From Trichodesmium erythraeum GBRTRLIN201 (lineage in GTDB: Bacteria; Cyanobacteriota; Cyanobacteriia; Cyanobacteriales; Microcoleaceae): 47,665 nt of DNA. The DNA is taken from positions 4,963-52,627 of the forward strand of contig JAGGDU010000037.1 in assembly GCA_018457135.1 (NCBI GenBank), written 5' to 3'. The translations under genes and the position numbers were made by a program. The notes beneath the pieces were generated by a model. That model saw only the letters and a list, made by a program, of their open reading frames with translations. It searched no databases and had not been told where the DNA came from. Of this stretch, positions 8,864 through 17,700 are shown in pieces. The stretch's first letter is position 1, and every line of letters starts with the position of its first letter.

Positions 8864-9625
8864 ATGGCAGGACATAGTAAGTGGGCCAATATTAAACGCC
8901 AAAAAGCAAGAGTTGATGCTGTTAAAGGAAAAGTTTTCGCTAAAGTATCTCGGCAAATTATTGTTGCTGCTCGCAGTGGAGCTGATCCTGCTGGTAATTT
9001 TCAGTTACGCACGGCGATAGAGAAGGCAAAGACAGTAGGTATTCCCAATGATAATATTGAACGAGCGATCGCTAAAGGTTCAGGCCAATTAAATGATGGC
9101 AGTCAATTGGAGGAGATTCGTTATGAGGGCTATGGTGCTGGAGGTATAGCAATTATAATTGAGGCCTTGACAGATAACCGCAACCGTACAGCAGCAGACC
9201 TAAGAAGTGCGTTTACCAAAAATGGTGGTAATTTAGGTGAGACTGGTTGCGTGAGTTGGATGTTTGACCAAAAAGGTGTGGTTAGTATTACAGGAAGTTA
9301 TGATGAGGATGAGTTACTCGAAGCATCTGTGGAAGGGGAAGCGGAATATTATGAAGTAATTGCAGAAGATGATTTTCAAGGTGTGGAGGTTTTCACGGAA
9401 ACTACTAATTTAGAAAATTTGAGTCAGGTATTACAAGAGAAGGGCTTTGATATTAGTGAGGTAGAATTTCGGTGGGTTTCTGCTCATACTATTGAGGTGA
9501 GTGATCCGGAACAGGCGCGATCGCTTCTCAAGTTAATGGATGCTCTTGACGATCTTGATGATGTGCAGAATATTACTGCTAATTTCGATATAGCAAACAA
9601 ACTTTTGAAGACTTTAGCTAGTTGA
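8864..9625 (+). CDS. yebC: YebC/PmpR (TACO1) family regulatory protein
   Basis: A 253-aa protein beginning with the family hallmark MAGHSKWANIKRQKARVDA. It continues with GRIFAK-like KGKVFAK, the IEKAKTVGIPNDNIERAIAKG motif and EGYGAGGIAIIIEALTDNRN, then the TRN-equivalent region and FTKNGGNLGETGCVSWMF. Length and colinearity match the family throughout. YebC-type proteins bind DNA as regulators in some bacteria; more recent work links family members to translation of proline-rich stretches, like mitochondrial TACO1. The start is fixed by the conserved MAGHSKW. It is followed by a hairpin-bearing spacer and appears monocistronic. Confidence 0.95.
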   Translation: MAGHSKWANIKRQKARVDAVKGKVFAKVSRQIIVAARSGADPAGNFQLRTAIEKAKTVGIPNDNIERAIAKGSGQLNDGSQLEEIRYEGYGAGGIAIIIEALTDNRNRTAADLRSAFTKNGGNLGETGCVSWMFDQKGVVSITGSYDEDELLEASVEGEAEYYEVIAEDDFQGVEVFTETTNLENLSQVLQEKGFDISEVEFRWVSAHTIEVSDPEQARSLLKLMDALDDLDDVQNITANFDIANKLLKTLAS

Positions 9626-9945
9626 ATATTCTAAGTTATAGGGCTAGGAGCAAGTAAGATAGGATAGCAGTTAGATGGGCGAGGTACAGGAGTCAAAAAT
9701 TAGAAGTAATTTCTGAGGTGGTTTCAATTTTTAGCAGTGCCCACACCATATCTTTCAACTATTTAAAAATAGCTGACAGCGTTTTCATGTTAGCAGAATA
9801 TAAAAAATGGGACGTTTTATGCAACGTCCCATAACGGGTGATTATGAAAACTATTCTGATAAACCTACAATTATCTATATAGATCTCTGAAGATACTCGC
9901 TTATATTAGTTCTATTCGGCGCCTTACCTTGGCTACCTAAGATTA
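9626..9945. other. Spacer downstream of yebC with hairpin repeat
   Basis: There is no gene on the plus strand. The main structure is the GGGACGTT hairpin at 9808-9831, listed separately. The rest is AT-rich and featureless. Confidence 0.5.
9808..9831. repeat. Hairpin repeat, GGGACGTT family
   Basis: A perfect 9-bp stem, TGGGACGTT (9808-9816) with AACGTCCCA (9823-9831), closes a 6-nt loop TTATGC. Related elements lie at 31495-31522 and about 31815-31875. It could act as a transcription terminator for yebC, but no U-tract follows. It belongs to a short palindromic repeat class common in cyanobacteria. Confidence 0.75.
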
Positions 9946-10158
9946 TCAAGCTCCCCTAGGATACTCTTGAAACTGAACTCCATCGTTAGGTTTAAACTGG
10001 CATTTAAGCCTCGCTTCACAACTCAAACTACAGTCTTCACACTTGAAGAACACATACTACTGAGCAGATAATAATACCTCAGACAGGCCAGTAATTTTTC
10101 GGTTTAACTTCAACCAAAAGCTTATGTAATATAAGTCAATGGTAGTGATAAATTTCAT
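9946..10158 (-). pseudogene. Small Cys-rich ORF interrupted by one in-frame TAG
   Basis: From the ATG at 10158 one frame reads MKFITTIDLYYISFWLKLNR, KITGLSEVLLSAQ, a TAG at 10057-10059, then YVFFKCEDCSLSCEARLKCQ, FKPNDGVQFQEYPRGA and TGA at 9946. The C-terminal half holds a CX2CX3CX5C cluster (KCEDCSLSCEARLKC), a plausible metal-binding knuckle. The TAG is one change from CAG (Gln). A GTG two codons after the TAG could alternatively start a 35-aa peptide containing the whole cysteine cluster, so it is unclear whether this is a broken 70-aa gene or a live micro-ORF. I do not recognise a family. Confidence 0.4.
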
Positions 10159-10490
10159 TTTACACTTCAGAGATTTGAGAAGCTATAAAAAAGGGACATT
10201 TTTCCTTAACCACAAACCCCAATTTATTTACATGACAGGCTACAGATATCATGTTGAACCAGCAATGTTTTGGGCTAGTTATTTGGGTACAGTTCAGTTT
10301 TAAGTCCAATTAGCATGAATAAAGATACAGCGCTTTCCATTGTCATGATATATGCCCACCCAGACAAAATGCCCACACCAAATAATTTTTAAAGCTTACT
10401 TTATACATCATTGTTCCGGTGCTGCTGCTGTAACTACAGATAGAGATAGATAATACCAGATTATAGTCAATACCTTACATTCCCTATAAA
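10159..10490. other. Spacer with a coding-like fragment on the minus strand
   Basis: On the minus strand about 10400-10300 reads KIIWCGHFVWVGIYHDNGKR followed by CIFIHANWT and a TAA at 10300-10302. The composition looks like protein (Trp, Cys and His rich), but there is no start codon or recognisable domain. It may be a remnant of a gene. Nothing else is seen. Confidence 0.3.
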
Positions 10491-11141
10491 CTATGGTTCT
10501 ACCACCACCTCGGTACCTACTTGTACTTTCTGAAATAACTTAATCACATCCTCATTATACATCCGCACGCAACCGTGGGAAGCCGCAGATCCAATTGATC
10601 CTACAGTTGGAGTACCATGAAAGCCAATGGAGTCTTTACCGTCTGTCCAAAAACCAATCCATCTCAGTCCCAGGGCAGTATTTGGTCCGGCTGGCATTAC
10701 CTCACCCGTCCAGGGGTTCTGCCATTTAGGATTTTCTACCATTTGAATAACTTTGAAATTGCCTTTGGGAGTTTCCCAACCTGGTTTACCCACTGCTACA
10801 GGATAACTAGCAACTTCTTTTTCTCCCTCGTATACATATACCCGCCTCTCACCGATGCGGAGTACGACACGAACTAACTCTTCTGCTTTTATACCCAAAT
10901 ATTTTTGAAAGTCTTTGATAGCTTGATCTAATTTGGGCATTAAGCTATCAGATGGTAAATTGGTATCTATCTGTGTTTGTTGATTATTATTGCTAGTCTC
11001 AGTAGTAGGGGTAGAAGCTATAGCGAAGCTTTTACTAAATAAAATAATTGCTGTGGTCAGGACAATAGCTGTTAAATTATATTTTCCCTGGATGATTTTG
11101 CGAATAAAATATAGCCATTTATTTGTAGTAGATTGTATCAT
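10491..11141 (-). CDS. L,D-transpeptidase (YkuD domain), copy 1
   Basis: A 216-aa exported or membrane-anchored protein: hydrophobic N-terminal segment at residues about 23-42 (NLTAIVLTTAIILFSKSFAI), a variable linker, and a YkuD catalytic domain at about 85-216. The active-site signature is complete: GFHGTP and SHGCVRMYN with catalytic Cys191. The enzyme forms 3-3 peptidoglycan cross-links or anchors proteins to peptidoglycan in the periplasm. It lies 110 bp downstream of a closely similar gene on the same strand (11252-11911); the two are a tandem duplication and could be cotranscribed. Confidence 0.92.
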   Translation of the reverse strand: MIQSTTNKWLYFIRKIIQGKYNLTAIVLTTAIILFSKSFAIASTPTTETSNNNQQTQIDTNLPSDSLMPKLDQAIKDFQKYLGIKAEELVRVVLRIGERRVYVYEGEKEVASYPVAVGKPGWETPKGNFKVIQMVENPKWQNPWTGEVMPAGPNTALGLRWIGFWTDGKDSIGFHGTPTVGSIGSAASHGCVRMYNEDVIKLFQKVQVGTEVVVEP

Positions 11142-11251
11142 TTTGACTCCTCAAATATCCCACTTAATTAGTTAGCTGAAAACTAGTGAGATAATATTTT
11201 AATACAATTCGGATATTAAAAATGTTTTAATTAAACTTTACTTGTATTTTT

Positions 11252-11911
11252 TTAAGGTTCTACTACGACAATTGTACCAATGGTTACTTTTTCAAATAGA
11301 TCTAGCACATCTTGGTTGAACATTCTCACACAACCATGAGAGGCTGCTTGTCCTACAGTTTCTTCGTTAGGGGTTCCATGAAAACCTATATAATTCGTGC
11401 CATCTGTCCAAAAACCAATCCATCTTTCCCCCAAAGGATTTTCTGGTCCAGGAGGTATGATTTCTCCTGTAAAGGGATGTGTCCAAGAAGGATTTGGTAT
11501 TTTTTGGATAACTTTATGGGTTCCTGTGGGAGTTTCCCATCCTTCTTTACCAATAGCTATTGGGTAGCTGGTTTTTAATTGGTCATTTTTATAGACATAG
11601 ACACGGCGATCGCTTAATTTTATGACTAAAGAAATTGTTTCATTAGGTTTAATATAAAGTTTATTTAGTGCTTTTTTTATAGTTATTGATTTTGGCTTTA
11701 TCTTGGGAGTTTTTGCGATTAATTTTTTCCCATTTGTATCAACTACAGATTTATTTTTGATTGGAGTATAGCCATAAACTTGTTGCTGTGTCCAACTGAT
11801 TACAAGAACTATTCCTAAACTTAAAAATATTAGTCTGTATAAATTACTAAATTTTATATAGGTTGAAATAATATTTTCACATTTTAAAGTTTTTATTACT
11901 AACTTTTTCAT
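11252..11911 (-). CDS. L,D-transpeptidase (YkuD domain), copy 2
   Basis: A 219-aa paralogue of the next gene. It has an N-terminal hydrophobic segment at about 25-45 (LYRLIFLSLGIVLVISWTQQ), a Lys-rich linker (KTPKIKPKSITIKKALNK), and the YkuD domain with GFHGTP and ASHGCVRMFN (catalytic Cys194). The two proteins match closely across the whole catalytic domain, for example RRVYVY and PVGKPGWETP-like segments, and diverge in the linker. Periplasmic peptidoglycan cross-linking is expected. The duplication suggests separate regulation or substrates, which the sequence does not resolve. Confidence 0.92.
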   Translation of the reverse strand: MKKLVIKTLKCENIISTYIKFSNLYRLIFLSLGIVLVISWTQQQVYGYTPIKNKSVVDTNGKKLIAKTPKIKPKSITIKKALNKLYIKPNETISLVIKLSDRRVYVYKNDQLKTSYPIAIGKEGWETPTGTHKVIQKIPNPSWTHPFTGEIIPPGPENPLGERWIGFWTDGTNYIGFHGTPNEETVGQAASHGCVRMFNQDVLDLFEKVTIGTIVVVEP

Positions 11912-12029
11912 ACAAGAAGTATATCCTAAACTACAAAAATATTAGAATTATTTTTTGGGAAGCAGTTGCCAATAAATAACTGTTTATATTAACATAATAA
12001 AAGAAACTATTGGTAACAATATTTTTGCA

Positions 12030-12364
12030 GAGAGCAGCAGTACAGAAATTTACTCAGCATTATTAGGTAATAAAGTAGACGGCAACCCTAGAGAAAATAC
12101 ATTGTATGGAAGGGAAAGTAAGTAGCAGTAAAAATAACGACGTCTTAGATAAAGGTGAAGGCAAGAATACACCCTATAAAAACTGAGGTAATAATCAACT
12201 ATTGGGTAAGGATGTTGATGAAATCCTTAGAGGTGGTACGGGATATTATACCTTGAATGGAGGTAGAAGAAGTAATAGAGAAAGACAGTGTAGAAAGAGA
12301 TACTTTCATCATCGTCCACCGAATAAGCATAGACCTAATCCTAGGATTCGAGGATGGTATATAA
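12030..12364 (+). pseudogene. Decayed RTX (Ca-binding nonapeptide) repeat gene fragment
   Basis: Plus-strand pieces read LLGNKVDGNPRENTLYGRE, then NNDVLDKGEGKNTPYKN, then stop, GNNQLLGKDVDEILRGGTG, YYTLNGG, and finally DTFIIVHRISIDLILGFEDG with TAA at 12362-12364. GG-G-D-L-G nonapeptides followed by a DTFII...FEDGI end are the standard C-terminus of haemolysin-type calcium-binding proteins. The pieces lie in at least two frames and contain stops (for example near 12115 and 12183), so the gene is dead. The N-terminal part is missing. Confidence 0.7.
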
Positions 12365-12581
12365 TAATTTAATTATAAGTATGTAATAGTTTTAATCAAA
12401 GATAGTTAAAAGTGAGATTTAGACTTTTATCCAGGTTACTTTTATAGGAGCTGAACCCTAGTTTTAATGTAAATAATTCTGTTTAGGTGCTTAATATTTT
12501 TAACAATTAAAAGTATCGAATTATGTTAATTTTATCAACTTGAAAAAGAGAAATTTTGACTTATCTTTAGGGTTATATAAT

Positions 12582-13805
12582 CTACTCAATAGAGTCTAAA
12601 ATTTCCAACACTGACTTAGGTAATAACTTATTCTTAAACCACACAATAGGCACTGATACATCTTTGACATTTACACCCGCCTTTTCTAAATTTAATCGTT
12701 CAGAAATAGCCAATATTAAATTATCACATTTAGCACTACGCACCTGAGCAAATTTCTTTCTTAAATATTCTGGTCGCCAATATCCAATTATTTCCAATAA
12801 ATATGATACTCCGTTAGGATGAATTAGTCTAAAATCAGGAATCATGACACTACCAGGAATAGGAATTAAATCAACTTCCCTTTCTAATTTCCACTTAGTT
12901 TTTAACTTTGCCCAACGTTCTGCAAATGATGCTTCTAACATACTATCATAAGGTTTTCCTGGTGGATAATGACTAACTAAATCACAATCAGAATTAAGAC
13001 TAAATATACCTGTTTTCCAAGCTCCACTAAAAGGGTCACGATTTTGTAAAGTTGCGTGTAAATTCCATTTAGTAACATGCAATAATGCCGGCAACATTTT
13101 TGCTAATGCTAAACCATAACGAATGCTAGGTTTAAATAAACTATAGGGACCGTCTATTGTAAGAGTAAAACCTTTGTCGGCATCTCCTTCAATATAAGTC
13201 ATTAATTGAAATAATTTCACATATCTAAATAACAGTTTATATTCTCCTGGATCGTTGCGATAAGCATTTAATTTAATATGACTAGCTTTATAAAAAATAC
13301 CTTGAACTTGAGAAAGGTTATATCTATGTAATAAATCTTCTGGTTTAGGAGCATCAAATTGAGTCAAAATTCGATTTTCTTGTAAGTCTGCATAGAGACC
13401 TTTTTTAATTTCATCAGGTACAACTTCTTGGTTTAACTCCTGACTTAATTTAGTTGCTAAATTCTCTAAAGTTAATTGTGTCGCTCTAATACTAGGAGCA
13501 ACTTCTGCTGCCATAGCAAAAACACGATTTCTTAATTCTATCGGTTCAAGAGGACTCATTATTTCAAAAGTAGAAAAACTGCCTCTGAGAATATGTGCTA
13601 ATCCTCGTTTAAAGCGATAATTAGTGTCATCCCCTTCAATTGACTGTAAACGTTTATCAAGTTTTCCTTGGGTTTTTCCCAATGTTTCTTGGAAACAATT
13701 AATCATTTCCATGGCAATAGTTAAATTTTTGGCATCTATTTTTAGCTTTTGAGGAATGATTGTTTCTCCAATTTGACGATGAGAAAGTAAGTCGTTTGGC
13801 AACAT
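12582..13805 (-). CDS. DUF790 family protein (Bax1-like nuclease)
   Basis: A 407-aa soluble protein of the DUF790 family. The archaeal member Bax1 is a structure-specific DNA nuclease that partners the helicase XPB. The C-terminal part carries a PD-(D/E)XK-like core, IPDFRLIHPNGVSYLLEIIG followed by YWRPEYLRKKF, giving the Asp, Glu and Lys expected of that fold. The N-terminal region (MLPNDLLSHRQIGETIIP) matches the family start and fixes the ATG. In many genomes a DUF790 gene sits beside an XPB-like helicase gene; none is present in the flanking 2.5 kb on either side here. A role in DNA repair is inferred from the family. Confidence 0.85.
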   Translation of the reverse strand: MLPNDLLSHRQIGETIIPQKLKIDAKNLTIAMEMINCFQETLGKTQGKLDKRLQSIEGDDTNYRFKRGLAHILRGSFSTFEIMSPLEPIELRNRVFAMAAEVAPSIRATQLTLENLATKLSQELNQEVVPDEIKKGLYADLQENRILTQFDAPKPEDLLHRYNLSQVQGIFYKASHIKLNAYRNDPGEYKLLFRYVKLFQLMTYIEGDADKGFTLTIDGPYSLFKPSIRYGLALAKMLPALLHVTKWNLHATLQNRDPFSGAWKTGIFSLNSDCDLVSHYPPGKPYDSMLEASFAERWAKLKTKWKLEREVDLIPIPGSVMIPDFRLIHPNGVSYLLEIIGYWRPEYLRKKFAQVRSAKCDNLILAISERLNLEKAGVNVKDVSVPIVWFKNKLLPKSVLEILDSIE

Positions 13806-13856
13806 AATTTACGATTTTTATTACAAAATTTTAGCATTTATTATAAAGTATATATT

Positions 13857-14297
13857 TATAATTATATAATTACTTTAATATTATTATTATTATCAGTATA
13901 AACAGCATTTAAACTTAAATTAATTCCTACTAAATTTTCTTCAAAATTATGAGTTTCTTTTCTCTCAAGGTTTACTAAAAACTGAGCAGAATAACCTCGC
14001 CTCAAATCTAATAACTCTAATACGACTTATTTACTATTCTGAGCACTAGACTAAATCATGGTTAGTTCATAAGTCAAAGACACTAGCTTTAAAACTATTT
14101 TGCAACTCAATTGTATTTTGTTCTGGAAATACTTGATAACTAGTTATTTTGTACTCTACTAGATAATTGAATTTGGGGATTTGGAGCACCTTTTTTACTT
14201 GATTGATTCGGGCTACAATTCTTGTAGAATCATAGAATTGATTACATGTTCTATGGGTTGATTCTTGTCTTGTTATAGAGTTTAGCTTTTTAACCAA
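13857..14297 (-). pseudogene. Inactivated gene of unknown family
   Basis: A 76-codon frame (14297-14067) ends IELQNSFKASVFDL, but the coding character continues in another frame: VSLTYELTMI, TAG, SSAQNSK, TAA, VVLELLDLRRGYSAQFLVNL, ERKETHNFEENLVGINLSLN, AVYTDNNNN and a final stop near 13868. So there is one frameshift near 14080 and two nonsense codons. Both nonsense codons could be former Gln codons. The reconstructed product would be beta-rich (alternating pattern) and about 140 aa. I do not recognise the family. Confidence 0.5.
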
Positions 14298-15189
14298 AGG
14301 AAAATTAAGTGGCTAAACAAAATTAATGATATATTTTTAACTGAAAATTACCATAGTAAACTTTGCAAACTCTCATAAGCATCAAATTTAATCCTTTCAT
14401 ATTTAATAAATTTCCTGAGAGTCTCAATTAAGTTTTTCTTAATTGATTAATTAGGCAACCCAAAAATGTGGAAATTTATTTGCTCTCATTTTTATAGCTT
14501 TTTAATTAAATTATCACTCTTTATAATTGAGTCTTGAGGGATAATTGCTATCTATATATCTAGACAAATTCTCTCTAAATTTATCTTAAAATTATCTGAC
14601 ATTTTTATTATTAATAATGGTGATTATTTGATATATTTGCACTATATTTATTGCCTTTGTGTAAGTCATTTTGATATTATTTAGACTTGATATATACTTA
14701 CTCAGTAATATTAAATCATATACTATTTATCAGTATTAAGGTTGTTGCCCCCTAGTATATATTATGGTGACTGCGTAAGTTATTTAATGCTTGAGAATAC
14801 TAATTTGAAGGAGTGTAAATTATAACTATAAGGCTGAAGAATTTCTTTTCCATTATTTGTTTAATTTTTATCATTATATCATTGCATTAATAATACTGCG
14901 TAGCCCTATATTATGACATTTATAAAAAAAAATCTACATTTTATTGAGTATAAAAGTAGGGTAAGGTTAGCGGGATAATAGACAATAAGTAAAATTAAAA
15001 ATTAATATTAATTGAAGTAATAGTAGTAAAAAAGTTGTTGATTTTCTCTGAATTCTTGAATAACTAAACTTTTACCAAACTTGGCATTATTTATAGCAAT
15101 TAGTATTAAGTACTTTTTACATAATAGATATCTCTAAAATAAAAATTAAGCTATAATCGTAGTGAATATTTTGTAAAAAATATCTCCTA
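14298..15189. other. AT-rich gene-free tract with a dispersed diverged repeat
   Basis: No gene is seen. The stretch 14936-15115 (from CATTTTATTGAGT to GGCATTATTTATAGCAATTA) resembles 24043-24195 over its length, with shared landmarks: ATTTTATT-AGT, AATAAGTAAA, TTTTACC, GCATTATTTAT, AATTAGTAT. Confidence 0.45.
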
Positions 15190-15565
15190 ATGAATCAAAT
15201 ATTAGAAAATATTAATCACTATCCAAAACAAAGAAAAATAATTGTTAATCTTACTGATAAGAAATGGAAAAAAATTAGTAAAAAATGCTAAAATTATAGA
15301 TAAAAATAAAAAAGCTAAAAATAGCTCAAATAAAAAAAGAAATAATTAAATTAAGAGGAGGTCTAAATAAATGACTAAAAGTAGAAGAGCAAATTATTTT
15401 AACTTTATACATACTATTTACATCATATACCCACATTTGCTAATACTAGGAATTAACTTTGGTGTAGGTGAGTTCACTATCAACAATATATTTGATTATT
15501 TGATATAAATATTGCAATAATTATTGCTATCGAGTTTGTCAGAACAATTATGATAAAAAAATGAA
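15190..15565 (+). pseudogene. Decayed IS5-type transposase (N-terminal part)
   Basis: Reading along the plus strand across frames gives MNQILENINHYPKQRKIIVN, then a Lys-rich linker (KNAKIIDKNKKAK), IKLRGGLNK, stop, LKVEEQIILTLYILF, then YPHLLILGINFGVGEFTINN, IFDYLI and LLLSSLSEQL. This order matches cyanobacterial IS5-like transposases: an N-terminal helix with YP-QTK, a GGGRKPKL-type motif followed by VEEQILLTL, and the LGI-FGVSESTANNIFHYWL helix-turn-helix. Several frameshifts and stops are present and the DDE catalytic part is missing. Confidence 0.65.
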
Positions 15566-16310
15566 TATTTATGGGCACAATAAATAAATTATAACAAAAC
15601 AATAATTGATTATATATATACTAATCCTAAATAATTTTGAATGTAAATAAAGTATCATAGAAAAGTACAATTGTTAAGGGTAGCTAATTTGAATATATAT
15701 CATACTTTATCTAATATAATTTACGATTTTTATAGTACATAATGAAATATATATAGGCTAGATAATAATGATGAATAGAAAAATCTTGCTCTGACAAAAA
15801 AGTAAAAATATAAATGAAAAACTGAACAATAACTAATATTAATTCACAGATATAATATAGCAGATATAATTTTAAAAAAAATACAAAAACGTCTATTGTT
15901 TGACCATAACGAAAAAAAAATCAAATAACTTAACTATGTTAAAAGAACTGCAAAAATAATCAAATTGTCTTATGAAATTTTGCCTAGGAGTTTTTCTGAG
16001 GATGGGTAGCAACTAAACCTGTAACAACTACACCAAAACTTAAATAATGTCGTTATTTCAAGCAATGTTTCGTCAGGTTTCATTATAATATATATATCCA
16101 AAAATACTGATTTTGGAAAAGGAGTATAAGGGTTTGAGAAGCTTTTTGGAGGAGAAGTCTAATATCAACGTTTGTTACTGAGCCATCGAATCCTAAATTT
16201 GCTTGTACGTCAACTTCACATAATAGTGGATTTGGTATATGCACAAAATCAACTCCAGTGTCACAATATTATAAATAGAAATTCTTTTTGATTAACTAAG
16301 AGAAAAAATT
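15566..16310. other. Gene-free AT-rich spacer upstream of the BI-1-like gene
   Basis: No ORF with coding character is seen. The final 150 bp should hold the promoter of the gene at 16311. A GGAGAAGTCTAATA motif at 16149-16162 recurs as TGGAGAAGTCTAATA at 21436-21450; its meaning is unknown. Confidence 0.45.
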
Positions 16311-17045
16311 ATGGCTAATACCAGTAATTTCCGTCAAGCAATGCGTGATGCCAAAGGCCAATCGTTAGTTGGCCCTAATGTCATTGTTAATGCTTTACCT
16401 TTTGTAGGCGGTGGCCTCGTTCTTACAGCAGTAGGTATATTTGGTGGCCTAGGAGTCTTAAAATCTAACCCTGGTCTATTTCAAACTACCTTCTGGATAG
16501 CATTGGTAGCAGAATTAGCCCTATTTTTTGTTGCCCGTACAATTGCGGAAAAGGGTAATAATAATGTGGCTCTACCTTTATTAGCTACTTATAGCTTGCT
16601 ATCAGGATATACCCTGGCTGGTTTAGTATATATAGCTTTAAATACGCAAGGAGTAGGTCTTGGGGGACTAGGTTTTGCAGCTGGTGGTTGTGGTGTCACC
16701 TTTATTGCAGCTCGTCAAATAGGATCAAATTTGTCTGAAGAAGATGGAATGGCTTTAACAAGAACTGTGAGCCTAGGAATAACTGCATTATTGGTGGCGG
16801 TTATCGGCCAAGTTATTTTGAGATTTTTTGGTGTCTATACTGCAGGGTGGTTAGAAATTGCCATTTCTGGTATTGGTGTATTTTTATTTGCTGGTGCTGC
16901 AGTAGTAGATTTCTATATTATGCCCCGTACTTATCGCGACGATCAGTATGTTCTCGCAGCTCTCTCAATGTACTTAACTTATATCAACCTATTCATATTT
17001 ATTCTACGACTTCTAATTGCAATTAGTGGTGGTAGTCGCGACTAG
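16311..17045 (+). CDS. Bax inhibitor-1/YccA-like multi-spanning membrane protein
   Basis: A 244-aa integral membrane protein with about seven hydrophobic helices (roughly residues 25-47, 58-75, 88-110, 115-134, 152-171, 178-203, 213-238). Start MANTSNFRQAM, the IGQVILRFFG region and the end YVLAALSMYLTYINLFIFIL agree with the BI-1/YbhL (TMBIM) family, in which an acidic residue near the last helices forms a pH-sensitive Ca2+-leak site; Asp at VVDFY and at RDDQY are candidates. Plasma or thylakoid membrane location is likely. The physiological role in cyanobacteria is not established. A strong hairpin at 17092-17118 follows the stop. Confidence 0.85.
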   Translation: MANTSNFRQAMRDAKGQSLVGPNVIVNALPFVGGGLVLTAVGIFGGLGVLKSNPGLFQTTFWIALVAELALFFVARTIAEKGNNNVALPLLATYSLLSGYTLAGLVYIALNTQGVGLGGLGFAAGGCGVTFIAARQIGSNLSEEDGMALTRTVSLGITALLVAVIGQVILRFFGVYTAGWLEIAISGIGVFLFAGAAVVDFYIMPRTYRDDQYVLAALSMYLTYINLFIFILRLLIAISGGSRD

Positions 17046-17091
17046 GTTGTTAATAGCAGTGAGCAGTTGATGAAATAACTCTACTGCTGCT

Positions 17092-17118
17092 GTAGGGGTT
17101 TCGCTACTAAACCCCTAC
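17092..17118 (+). terminator. Hairpin downstream of the BI-1-like gene
   Basis: A perfect 10-bp stem, GTAGGGGTTT (17092-17101) with AAACCCCTAC (17109-17118), closes the loop CGCTACT. It starts 46 bp after the stop codon. No U-tract follows, so it may be a dispersed palindromic repeat acting as terminator rather than a canonical intrinsic terminator. Confidence 0.55.
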
Positions 17119-17700
17119 CTCTGGGCATTTTATCTAAAATTTAAGAACTATGTGGTTTATTCTAATCATCCCAAGGTATCAAATACAATGGAGATGTGAA
17201 TGGTTTCTTGAAGATTTTACCCACGAGCAAGCTGGTAACTCCGTTTTTGATGGAAAGCTGATCAAGAGGTTTCTATTTAGTTTTGTAAGGTTAAAGCCTG
17301 ATAAAGTTTGAGTAGATTTGTCAACAAAGTTAGTAATTATGGAAGTATAATGATCAACTTTTCAGATTACGCCAATTGCAAAAAAAAGTTTTAACTTCAG
17401 TTACATTATCCTATAACACTACAAAAAAGTCAAGACTTACCCAGGCTAATCCAGAAACTAAGTTTTTTTGCCCAAGTCTTTTGTCAATTCTTTTGTAAAG
17501 TCTTTTCTCAAAAACAATAATTTATCTGAGAAGTTGGTCGCGCACCTGGGTAAGTCCTAAAATTATTAAGATATTGAGAAAATTGAAGTCCTTGAGAGCC
17601 AATAGTTTTTACTTGATTTGATAGCTTATAGCTGAATGCTATACTACAAATAATTTTGATTATAGTACTAAGTCTAGTTTTAAATTTAGGAGAGATCTCT
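17119..17700. other. Gene-free leader of prfB
   Basis: No coding region is supported. The minus-strand ORF overlapping 17508-17756 runs antisense to the prfB start and is a shadow. Near 17620-17640 there is a GCTTATAGCTGAATGC repeat of the dispersed GCTGATA type. Confidence 0.5.
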
